DNA from: Jimgerdemannia flammicorona
Lineage: Eukaryota > Mucoromycota > Endogonomycetes > Endogonales > Endogonaceae
DNA: 10,318 nucleotides
NCBI GenBank assembly: GCA_003990745.1
Contig: RBNI01007432.1
Span: forward strand, 1 to 10,318
Reading direction: 5' to 3'
Shown piece by piece: positions 1-5,708 of this stretch (position 1 is its first letter; the number at the start of each line of letters is the position of its first letter). The notes below the pieces were generated by a model, which did not search any database, was not told the origin of the DNA, and worked only from the letters and a program-made list of their open reading frames with translations. Made by a program: the position numbers and the translations under genes.

Positions 1-380
1 AGTCTCTGGCAGATAGTATTGAGTTGATCCTTGAGAGCTTGCTTGATCTCTTCGGTATAATATGTTGTTCTGAGGAAGTCCTTCATGTTGTCAAGTTTAA
101 CTGCATCAGCACCAGCAATGGTGGCTGCATTAAACTTGTCTCTGGCAGATCCTCTGAGGCTGACTGGTAGAAGGGCCAATTGAGCATCCACACCAAGGGC
201 TCGTATGGCGGCGAATTGTTCAAAGTCTTCAATGAAGGTCAGGATTGACTCTTCAGTAGTATATCCATAGAATGTAGGGGGACGCATTTCCATCTTGTCT
301 TGAATTCTTGCAGGGGTGACTCTTATAGTTAGGGTAGTTATTGTGGGGGTTGTTCGTTTTTCAGCTTGAAAGTGAGGGAT
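1..380 (-). CDS. gag: Partial Ty3/Gypsy Gag of element X, open to the left edge
   Basis: The minus strand reads open from 380 to the window edge. It contains the Gag-like stretches RPPTFYGYTTEESILTFIED and LPVSLRGSARDKF, typical of the capsid region of Ty3/Gypsy elements, where Gag packages the element RNA into particles. An in-frame TGA lies at 383-381. The first in-frame ATG codons are at 293 and 287. Another ATG at 384-382, just after the presumed primer-binding site, is in a different frame and soon meets a stop, so the true N-terminus may have been lost to a frameshift. About 127 codons are visible without a stop, much cleaner than the neighbouring elements, so X may be the youngest LTR element here. 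Seen: the open frame and motifs. Inferred: the family assignment. Confidence 0.75.
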   Translation of the reverse strand, partial: MPHFQAEKRTTPTITTLTIRVTPARIQDKMEMRPPTFYGYTTEESILTFIEDFEQFAAIRALGVDAQLALLPVSLRGSARDKFNAATIAGADAVKLDNMKDFLRTTYYTEEIKQALKDQLNTICQR

Positions 381-392
381 TCATCTTGAATC

Positions 393-410
393 ACCAGCCA
401 ATGGGCACCA
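393..410 (-). other. Candidate primer-binding site of element X
   Basis: Minus-strand sequence TGGTGCCCATTGGCTGGT begins 8 nt after the LTR terminus TACA. Primer-binding sites start with TGG, the complement of the tRNA CCA end, and lie just downstream of the 5' LTR, so position and first bases fit. I cannot name the tRNA. An 8-nt spacer is somewhat long. Confidence 0.45.
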
Positions 411-619
411 AGTTGTCATGTAGTGATCACTGAGTCCTTCAAATATGCCAGATTCTCTTCAAGGTATATCTCTTAGACTAACTCAAGTTGTTATAAACAA
501 GTTCTTATTGGAGTGCCTTCCCAAGGTCTTATAGTCCTCAAACTTCTTATCTTTAACTGCCTTGTTATCTCTTAGATTGCATGCAAGGAAGTGTGTGTAT
601 TACACTGAGAGGAACTGAC

Positions 620-625
620 TTTATT
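620..625 (-). terminator. AATAAA polyadenylation signal in LTR X
   Basis: AATAAA on the minus strand, about 20 bp after the TATAAATA box of the LTR, where the R region would lie. It is near the TATA box, so it may serve mainly at the 3' LTR. The call is by motif and position. Confidence 0.4.
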
Positions 626-644
626 TCAGAGGAAATAAGAGAGG

Positions 645-652
645 TATTTATA
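645..652 (-). promoter_or_regulatory. Core promoter (TATAAATA) of LTR X
   Basis: Minus strand TATAAATACCTCTC, about 230 bp before the LTR end and gag. The equivalent site in LTR Y (3739-3732) reads TATAAATACCCTCTC, so the two families share this core. It probably drives the genomic RNA of element X. Confidence 0.55.
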
Positions 653-725
653 CAAAATATAATTCAATAATTGCTAAGATATAAAGCTAAATATAAATTC
701 CAATAACTAAAATTACTAAGTTCCA

Positions 726-865
726 AGGCTGGCATTATTTGGTATCACAACAAAATGCCGGTGCTGGCATTATCCAGTGTTACATGAGAATACTGGTGCT
801 GGAACAATTTCGCATCACCTCAGAATACCAGTGCTGGCATTATCCAGTGTAACAAAGAACTTAGA
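726..865 (-). repeat. Degenerate 35-bp tandem repeat in LTR X, four units
   Basis: Units start at 726, 761, 796 and 831 with exact 35-bp spacing. Each begins with a form of GTGCTGG. The 20 bp GTGCTGGCATTATCCAGTGT occur identically at 761-780 and 831-850, while units 1 and 3 share a different tail (ATTTGGTATCAC versus ATTTCGCATCAC). The array lies between the ORF X stop and the LTR core promoter, the usual place for U3 enhancer repeats. Confidence 0.75.
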
Positions 866-1709
866 GCAGAAAGTTCAGGACTAGGGGGGCTTCATCATTA
901 TCATCATTATCACTGAAGGAGATAAGATCCACGAATTCATCATGCAGGTCACGCATTTCGCGTACTTTGGGTATGTCGCACGTCTCGCGTATGTCGAAGT
1001 CACGTGGGATGATGTCATCGATGACGTCATCACGTTCGACTGTGGCGGGAAAATCAGGAACAAGATCTGGAGCTCTCCAGTCTATGAGGTTCTCTTCTAC
1101 AAAATAGGGGACAAATGTGAGGTCTTAGGGGGATCTAACCCGGATGCTTGGGCCTTGGAATACTGAGATCAATCCTTGCAGGAATTGGTCTGGGTTGTCC
1201 TGAAGGATGGGGTACCAGAAGTCTTCTACTTCTTCGCTGTTGAGGGTGATAGTGGACTGGGCTTCTGTGGCCACCCTGGCTTCTAGTGCATTGATATGGC
1301 AGGATGACAGGTCTCTGAAATCTGAGACTCTAACATACTCCAAGTTGGGGATCAACTATGGTGCATGCCTGAAGATCTGATGGATCTTCTTAGCTATCCT
1401 CGTTTCGCGTATGTCCATGGAGGTGGCATCTTGTAGCTCTTGGGTGCTGGCCTGTGGGAACTCCTGGCAGAGGAGGTTTCCTATTTCATACTCCTGCCAC
1501 ATTTGGAGGCATTCGGTAGCAATGGTGATCCTTGTTTCCATTTCATGGCAGTAGAGAATAAAGTGATAGGGGTCTGCAGTACCCAGGTTGATACTAGGAG
1601 TCCTTCTTGAGCGGGTCCTCATGGCTCTTCTGATGTCTTGGAACATCCTTTCTTTAACCGAGGTACCTTGGTGATTCCTTGACCTTGAGGTTTGGCAGGC
1701 AGCGGGCAT
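861..1709 (-). pseudogene. ORF X: unknown 282-aa protein inside LTR X, two in-frame stops
   Basis: A single minus-strand frame runs from ATG 1709 to TAA 863-861 with no frameshift, broken only by TAG (1358-1356) and TAA (1127-1125). I recognise no family. Visible features: a basic N-terminus (residues 1-40, many Arg), a probable helical segment with several Cys (YCHEMETRITIATECLQMWQ, about 53-72), and an acidic C-terminus with RDDVIDDII (226-234) and FSDNDDEAP. The motif DIRET occurs twice, in SMDIRETRIAKK and DFDIRETCDIPK. No membrane segment or signal peptide is evident. It has its own TATA box 87 bp upstream and an A/C-rich leader. It lies wholly within U3 of the LTR on the gag strand, so an intact element would carry two copies. 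Weak similarity to ORF Y is described in the findings. A captured host gene is the alternative. Confidence 0.6.
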
Positions 1710-1788
1710 TTTGTTTGTAGTAAGTCTTTGAGCTATTTTGGGATTGGTAGTTCTTGTTGATTGCTGCTACTGCGGTTCCTTGGTCCTT

Positions 1789-1796
1789 CTTTTATA
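1789..1796 (-). promoter_or_regulatory. TATA box upstream of ORF X
   Basis: Minus strand TATAAAAG, 87 bp before the ORF X ATG. The leader between them is rich in A and C (CAGCAATCAACAAGAAC; ACTACAAACAAA just before ATG), as in fungal 5' leaders. This suggests a second promoter in the LTR, separate from the genomic-RNA promoter at 652. Confidence 0.45.
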
Positions 1797-1952
1797 TTCT
1801 TTAGGATGCTTGTGCTGTGGTCACAATGACTCATGGTTGGTCATCATTGCTCATCTTGTATGCCATATGATCTTCTTGTGCTCCGATCTGGTGGCTTTGC
1901 AAGGAAAGGCTGTCTCCTGTGCTGATGTCATCATTCTGGGGTCACTGTTACA

Positions 1953-2541
1953 ATACTCATATGTATAAATCAGAGACTAGGAAGTCTTCAAGAGAGCTCT
2001 TTACAAACAGTTCAAGTCTACTAATGCTACCAAACTAGCCAGAGACAAGTTAGCAAACATCAAGCAACTCAAGTCTATATAAAGCTATAATACATAATTC
2101 TTATCAATCCTACTTGAGCTACCAGTAATATCTAAGGATAAAAAGATAGACCACTATGTCTAAGGCCTGAAGGGAAATACATGAGTCAAGGTTGAGCTAA
2201 AGGAGTCCAAAAACCTTGATGAAGCTATGAGAATTGCCAATAGGTTCAATATTATTACCTTTGGTAACCACTTTGAACCAGAACACCACAAGAAGAACCA
2301 CTTTGAGAACTGTCACAAGAACCAACCAAAGATAGTTGGCCCAGTACTAATAGACCTAGACACTATGAACAAAAAGAACACCAAGCTTACTTCTGAAGAA
2401 AAGGACTGCCTGAAGAAATCTGGAGCCTGTTTCTTCTATCACCAAACAGGATACATTGTAACCAAATATCTCAAATCTTTAATACCAGTCACCATATTGT
2501 CCAAGGACACATCTGTCAACTCCACCACTAGTCAACTTGAG
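1953..2541 (+). pseudogene. gag: Decayed Gypsy Gag: capsid part and ruined zinc knuckle
   Basis: Frame 1 (codons starting at 1954, 1957 and so on) reads a classic Ty3/Gypsy Gag: VFKRALYKQFKSTNATKLAR, then LANIKQLKSI, FLSILLELPVISKDKKIDHY, and LDEAMRIANRFNIITFGNH. Gag forms the particle and binds RNA. Stops fall at 1966, 1978, 2080, 2095, 2161 and 2182; most are explained by CAA to TAA, CGA to TGA or TGG to TAG. The C-terminal zinc knuckle (CX2CX4HX4C) begins at Cys 2428, but the next three ligands are all Tyr (codons 2437, 2452, 2467). The N-terminal capsid part is missing, cut by LTR X. The frame continues into the dUTPase. Confidence 0.85.
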
Positions 2542-2965
2542 CTCAAGATTAAGAAGCTTCATCTGAGGGCCCAGATCCCTCAATATTAAACAGAAGGAGT
2601 CATTGGTCTTGATTTACACTTAGTCAAATAAGTCACTATTTCAGCTAAGGACTGAACTCTGGTGTCTACTGGAATTGCAGTTTAATGTTCTGAAGGACAT
2701 TATGTCAGAATTATATTGCAATCAGGACTTAGTATCAAACATTATATAGATACATATAGATACTGGTATCATTGATCTAGACTTTTGAGGACAAGTTCAA
2801 GTTCTACTTATCAATCAGAAGGATCAAGACTACACAGTCAAGAAAGGAGATCAAGTCATGCAAATGATTCTAGAAAAAGCCAGTTAACTTAAGATTATAG
2901 AAGTCCAAGAACTCTCTGAGACTAAATGAGATCAAAAAGATTTTGGCAGTACTGATCAAGCAGCA
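2542..2965 (+). pseudogene. dUTPase domain between nucleocapsid and protease of the Gypsy polyprotein
   Basis: dUTPase hydrolyses dUTP to dUMP and pyrophosphate and so limits uracil in cDNA. All five motifs of the trimeric family are visible. Motif 1 is GLDLH (2605-2619). VSTGIAV (2662-2682) follows, as is usual. Motif 2 is QSGLSIKHYID (2719-2751). Motif 3 is GIIDLDF (2765-2785), with the catalytic-type Asp at 2774. Motif 4 is VKKGDQVMQMILEKA (2837-2881). Motif 5 is DFGSTD (2939-2956). Stops lie at 2587, 2629, 2653, 2683, 2786, 2885 and 2927. The frame changes from 1 to 2 at a 10-bp tandem duplication (2744-2763). It was fused in frame to Gag before and protease after. The order nucleocapsid, dUTPase, protease is that of betaretroviruses such as MMTV. 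Confidence 0.88.
2744..2763 (+). repeat. 10-bp tandem duplication that frameshifts the dUTPase
   Basis: ATATAGATAC occurs twice in direct tandem (2744-2753 and 2754-2763). The reading frame is 1 before it and 2 after it, and the 10-bp gain accounts for the change exactly: HYIDT on one side continues as DTGIIDLDF on the other. Confidence 0.85.
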
Positions 2966-3239
2966 AGTCTTAGTGAAAATTAAGCTCAAGCTATGCTTAT
3001 TTTAAAAGGCCTAGTCAAAGGAAAAGAAGTTCAAGTACTCATAGACAGCAGAGCTACAGGGAACTTCATCAATCAGAATCTCATCAAAAGCCTTAAGATC
3101 CTTACTAAGTCTGCACCCAAGAACAATAGTATAGTTACTGCAGATAGTACTCTGTACCCCATTGAGTCAATTGCCACCAAACTACCCATTAAGATCCAGA
3201 AATATTGGGAATGAGTAGACTTTAAGGTTGCACTACTAG
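2966..3239 (+). pseudogene. Aspartic protease (retropepsin) remnant, active-site Gly lost
   Basis: Frame 2 continues from the dUTPase through one stop (TAA after LSEN) into MLILKGLVKGKEVQVLIDS, the start of a Gypsy-type retropepsin that would cleave the polyprotein. The active-site triad D-T/S-G followed by A-T reads D-S-R-A-T here: Asp 3044-3046, Ser 3047-3049, and Arg (AGA, 3050-3052) where Gly (GGA) is expected, a single G to A change. FINQNLIKSL follows, as usual in the family. After a TGA at about 3212 the frame reads VDFKVALL and stops at 3239, where LTR Y begins. The rest of the protease and all of reverse transcriptase are missing from this window. Confidence 0.85.
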
Positions 3240-3598
3240 TGTAAGAGGGTTGCTTTTTAGAGTAACCATTACATAGTTCTGAAAGGGTTTTCTAGAAGTT
3301 CTGGATATTCTAGAAGACCATTTTCTTATAGTCAAGATCAATTTCGTATGGAGTATGTCCTCTATGCTTATTGATTTCAAGATCGGGTTGACGTCTCAAC
3401 CAAAGTCCTTTCTTTGGACTAGTTCTGGATGTTCAGGATTTTCCATATTTCAGGAAGTTCGAGAAACTAAGACCAGCTTAGTTGAATTGGTGTATCGCTG
3501 CAGACAATACCCAATTAGGAAATTTCGTAATGGGGTTAGGAGTGGGACCTAACAGGGAGCAGATTTACTTAAGAGTGGTTTGTGGGTTATTAAATAGA

Positions 3599-3604
3599 TT
3601 TATT
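3599..3604 (-). terminator. AATAAA polyadenylation signal in LTR Y
   Basis: Minus strand AATAAA, about 130 bp after the LTR Y TATAAATA box. By position it would end Y transcripts in the 3' LTR. The call is by motif and context only. Confidence 0.45.
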
Positions 3605-3731
3605 CACTATTCATGATATTACTATACTAGGAGTAGTTGTGTGAGGGGATATTGTGAAGAAGTGCTCAGGAGTTGTGTTCGGATTGTTCAGATCTGTTCA
3701 AGTCTGAGATTCTGAGGTCTGGGGGAGAGGG

Positions 3732-3739
3732 TATTTATA
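3732..3739 (-). promoter_or_regulatory. Core promoter (TATAAATA) of LTR Y
   Basis: Minus strand TATAAATACCCTCTCCCC, nearly the same as the LTR X promoter (TATAAATACCTCTC). It lies about 190 bp after the ORF Y stop and about 490 bp before the LTR end. Confidence 0.55.
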
Positions 3740-3792
3740 CTAATGAGGGGCTATCTGGACTATGCTAAATATGGGTGTAGCACTAAGTGCTT

Positions 3793-3915
3793 TGCTGAGT
3801 CGGAATGCAGTCATATAGTACAAGTGTGATCTGATATATCAAGAGATCGTCTGACTGCTGAGTCAGTTCACAGTCATGTTGTACAAGGCTAATCTAACTA
3901 TACTATGACTGCTAA
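3793..3915 (-). repeat. Degenerate tandem repeat in LTR Y, about 63-bp period
   Basis: Plus-strand TGCTGAGTC starts at 3793 and 3856. The two copies share CAGTCAT, GTACAAG and ATCT at the same offsets. A third partial copy (GACTGCTAAC) starts near 3908. It sits between the ORF Y stop and the LTR promoter, the same place as the 35-bp array in LTR X. Confidence 0.6.
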
Positions 3916-3928
3916 CCTATTTATGGTT

Positions 3929-5026
3929 TTAGGCACTGTCTGGATAGTCTTCGATGATATCACCATCAATTGCTTTATCTCTGATGAAGTAGTTGTCTAG
4001 GAAAAGTGGTTCGCAGATTACTTCTCCTTATTCGCTAAGGTAGTAATACATTGGAACTTCATCTCTGTTCCACAGGATAGCATCGTCTGTCTCATATGCT
4101 GGATAAGGTATTGGTGGGCAAAGAAGTAGTGCATCGTTTTCACTTTCATTGGATTCACTGTCTGCATACCTTCTATAGGTTACAGCACTATGAGTCATAG
4201 GGTTGTAGTAAGCTAGCGGCTGTGGTTCATGTTGCTCATACTTGGGTGGTGGAGTAGTTGGTTCGACTTCAATGGTTGTCTGAAGGTATAGGTTGTATTC
4301 TCCAGTCTCTTCATTGTAGTTAAAGTAATTGGGGGTGAATGCAGGTTGGTATTCGTGCCAGTGGTCATTGTCTCAATAAGTCTTGTATGTGGTTATGAAC
4401 TGTTGTAAGTTCATCAGCAAGGTTGGCAGTGTGATCAGGGTTGGTAGAGATCCTTGGCTTGAGGTCATGTCAGCATCAGAGAGATCGTTGTCTTCTGCTT
4501 CATCTTCATCAAATCAGATTATATCATAGACATCCTTCATAGCATATCTGACTTGGAGCATTTACAGGATATGGTCATCAGGGTGCGGGAAGGTTCTGTC
4601 AGTAGTCTGAACATATTTAAGATACTTGTGGTTGAGTTCTTGTATCATGTCATCAATTTGGCCATAAAACAGGGTAGCAACCATTTTGCTGGTAGTAACT
4701 CAGAGATGGGGAATAAAGGTGCTGTACTCGTAGAAGAGTTCTTGGTATTTGTGGGCAATGAGCTTCTGGTGTTGAGATATCTGGGTAATGTCTGTATCAT
4801 GGTGGTGTTCGACCATGTCTTCCAGGAGGTGGCTGATCTGGTAGTAGCTTGAGATTTGTCCAATTTGGTGGGCCTCATTAAGCATATTCAGGGCATTCCA
4901 TCAGGCTTCCACAAAGTAGAGTGGTGCTAGACTATGGATATTTATGAGGGGCAGAGGGGGTGTGGCTTGGTTGACAATGGCATTCCAAATGTCAGCGCGG
5001 ATGCAGTTGTAGATCTCGGTGGTCAT
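3929..5026 (-). pseudogene. ORF Y: unknown 365-aa protein inside LTR Y, six in-frame stops
   Basis: One minus-strand frame runs from ATG 5026 to TAA 3931-3929 without a frameshift. Stops at 4903 (TGA), 4702 (TGA), 4564 (TAA), 4516 (TGA), 4375 (TGA) and 4030 (TAA) all fit single transitions in CGA, TGG or CAA. I recognise no family. Residues 1-200 look helical, for example YYQISHLLEDMVEHHHDTD. A middle stretch is acidic (FDEDEAEDNDLSDAD). The C-terminal third is rich in Pro, Tyr and acidic residues, with TTPPPKYEQHEPQPLAYYNP holding a PPxY motif (PPKY, residues 260-263, bases 4249-4238). It ends RDKAIDGDIIEDYPDSA. No membrane segment is evident. A TATA-like box lies 72 bp upstream, with a CAA-rich leader. 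The preserved frame shows that it once encoded a protein. Confidence 0.68.
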
Positions 5027-5092
5027 GTTTGTGTGTTTTGAAGTTGTGGTTGTTGTTTGTTTGGTTCTCATTTGATGCATCTTGGGGCTCAG

Positions 5093-5098
5093 TATATA
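5093..5098 (-). promoter_or_regulatory. TATA-like box upstream of ORF Y
   Basis: Minus strand GCATATATACTGAG, 72 bp before the ORF Y ATG. The leader is rich in C and A (ACAAACAACAACCACAAC and ACACACAAAC just before ATG). This mirrors the spacing and leader of ORF X. Confidence 0.4.
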
Positions 5099-5178
5099 TG
5101 CATCTGTTCTTGATTGGTAAGATTCCGTTTATATGAATCTTGTGTTCTGTGACTTCGTATTGACTCAGCTTCATGATC

Positions 5179-5265
5179 TTGCAGGTGATTTCCAGATTTG
5201 TTTAGAGATTGCATGTGATTTCAGTGGCTTATTCAGAGGGTGACGTGTGATTTCTGTGGCTTGGA
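5179..5265 (-). repeat. Three degenerate 30-32 bp repeats in U3 of LTR Y
   Basis: Plus strand GCAGGTGATTTC (5181), GCATGTGATTTC (5211) and ACGTGTGATTTC (5243) share the core GTGATTTC. The last two also continue with CAGTGGCTT and TGTGGCTT. They lie upstream of the ORF Y TATA box and could act in its control. Confidence 0.6.
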
Positions 5266-5281
5266 GGTTGTGCACTTACAA

Positions 5282-5294
5282 CTCTCCCCTTCTT
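5282..5294 (-). other. Polypurine tract of element Y
   Basis: Minus strand AAGAAGGGGAGAG, 13 purines, then one T, then the LTR start TGTAAG at 5280. The polypurine tract primes plus-strand cDNA synthesis and marks the 3' LTR boundary. This is the best evidence that LTR Y starts here, and hence that ORF Y lies inside the LTR. Confidence 0.75.
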
Positions 5295-5708
5295 AGCTTT
5301 CGACATCCTCATCGAGGCCTTCTAATTTTGTTCTAATATTGTTACACCATTTGGGAGGTCAAAAGTCCGGTAAAGTCCATTTTTTCAGAAAGTAGCATAC
5401 TCGTAGTATAGTTGTCTAACATGTTGGATTCATATGTTAAAGGGTTGTGTGTTCAATGCTGTGCGCCAGAGGTAATTCTGACATCATTCACTGCTAGAGA
5501 ATTTCCTCTAAGGAATCTTCTTAAATGTCTATGTCTTGTTTCCCACCAGTGGTACAGAGAGAATAGGCTGGCTTTCAGTTTTGCTATTTTTCCAGAGAGT
5601 TGGTATTCTTTTGTTCTTGCTGAGTTCTTGATAAGGTTCGTGATAATTATAATATTCAGGAGGGTATAATATATAGTATAAACTGATAGGTGCAGGAGTG
5701 TTCAGATT
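5295..5708 (-). other. Non-coding spacer between pol stop and polypurine tract of Y
   Basis: About 410 bp follow the pol stop on the minus strand. It has no sustained reading frame and no motif I recognise on either strand; short open stretches look like chance. Confidence 0.5.

Larger units (their letters stand above)
419..1952 (-). mobile_element. 1.5-kb 5' LTR of Gypsy element X, containing an ORF
   Basis: On the minus strand this begins TGTAACAGTGACC at 1952 and ends CACTACA at 419, giving TGTA/TACA inverted termini. Its 3' end is followed by a TGG-type primer-binding site and gag, as expected for a 5' LTR. Its other end abuts, at 1952/1953, a plus-strand gag frame that is cut exactly there. 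Inside, in minus-strand order: a TATA box (1796-1789), ORF X (1709-861), a 35-bp-period repeat array (865-726), a TATAAATA core promoter (652-645) and an AATAAA signal (625-620). At 1534 bp it is long for a fungal Gypsy LTR. The adjoining five bases ATACT (1953-1957) are the expected target-site duplicate, whose partner would lie left of the window. The second LTR is not visible. Confidence 0.65.
1953..3239 (+). mobile_element. Internal fragment of an old plus-strand Gypsy element with dUTPase
   Basis: The fragment holds, in order, gag capsid, zinc knuckle, dUTPase and aspartic protease, on the plus strand. Both ends stop inside coding sequence precisely at TGTA termini of minus-strand LTRs (1952 and 3240). 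The gag frame is still readable at 1954 and the protease frame (VDFKVALL) up to 3239. X and Y therefore interrupt it. It has more in-frame stops than its neighbours, mainly CAA to TAA and CGA to TGA types, so it is probably the oldest element here. Confidence 0.75.
3240..5280 (-). mobile_element. 2.0-kb 3' LTR of Gypsy element Y, containing an ORF
   Basis: On the minus strand it begins TGTAAGTGCACAACC at 5280, one base after a 13-base polypurine tract, and ends CCCTCTTACA at 3240, so termini are TGTAAG/CTTACA. The outer end cuts the plus-strand protease frame at 3239/3240. In minus-strand order it holds: three degenerate repeats (about 5265-5179), a TATA-like box (5098-5093), ORF Y (5026-3929), degenerate repeats (3915-3793), a TATAAATA promoter (3739-3732), AATAAA (3604-3599) and about 360 bp to the end in which I see nothing further. 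The layout parallels LTR X. The five flanking bases ACTAG (3235-3239) are the expected target duplicate. The partner 5' LTR would be right of the window. Confidence 0.72.

Noticed and set aside
419..854. A shorter 436-bp LTR starting TGTTACACTGG at 854 and ending at 419
   Set aside because: TGTTACACTGG at 854 is part of the 35-bp tandem array, no polypurine tract precedes it, and it would leave 861-1952 unexplained. The TGTA terminus at 1952 coincides exactly with the cut in the plus-strand gag. It remains the main alternative.
942..1166. 74-aa plus-strand reading frame
   Set aside because: It lies antisense to ORF X, has no recognisable motif, and the minus frame has better support from its length, TATA box and leader.
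1738..1968. 76-aa plus-strand hydrophobic reading frame, possibly a membrane peptide
   Set aside because: It lies in the LTR X upstream region and runs into the LTR boundary. Its Leu, Cys and Val richness comes from a T/G-rich strand, and there is no supporting start context.
3355..3552. 65-aa plus-strand reading frame in LTR Y
   Set aside because: No motif; it lies in the U5-side part of the minus-strand LTR and is short enough to be chance.
4553..4852. 99-aa plus-strand reading frame
   Set aside because: It is antisense to ORF Y. The minus frame spans 365 codons without a frameshift, whereas this one has no recognisable features.
5412..5669. 85-aa plus-strand reading frame between the Y polypurine tract and pol stop
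   Set aside because: It is antisense to the element Y spacer, has no motif, and ends in low-complexity AT sequence.
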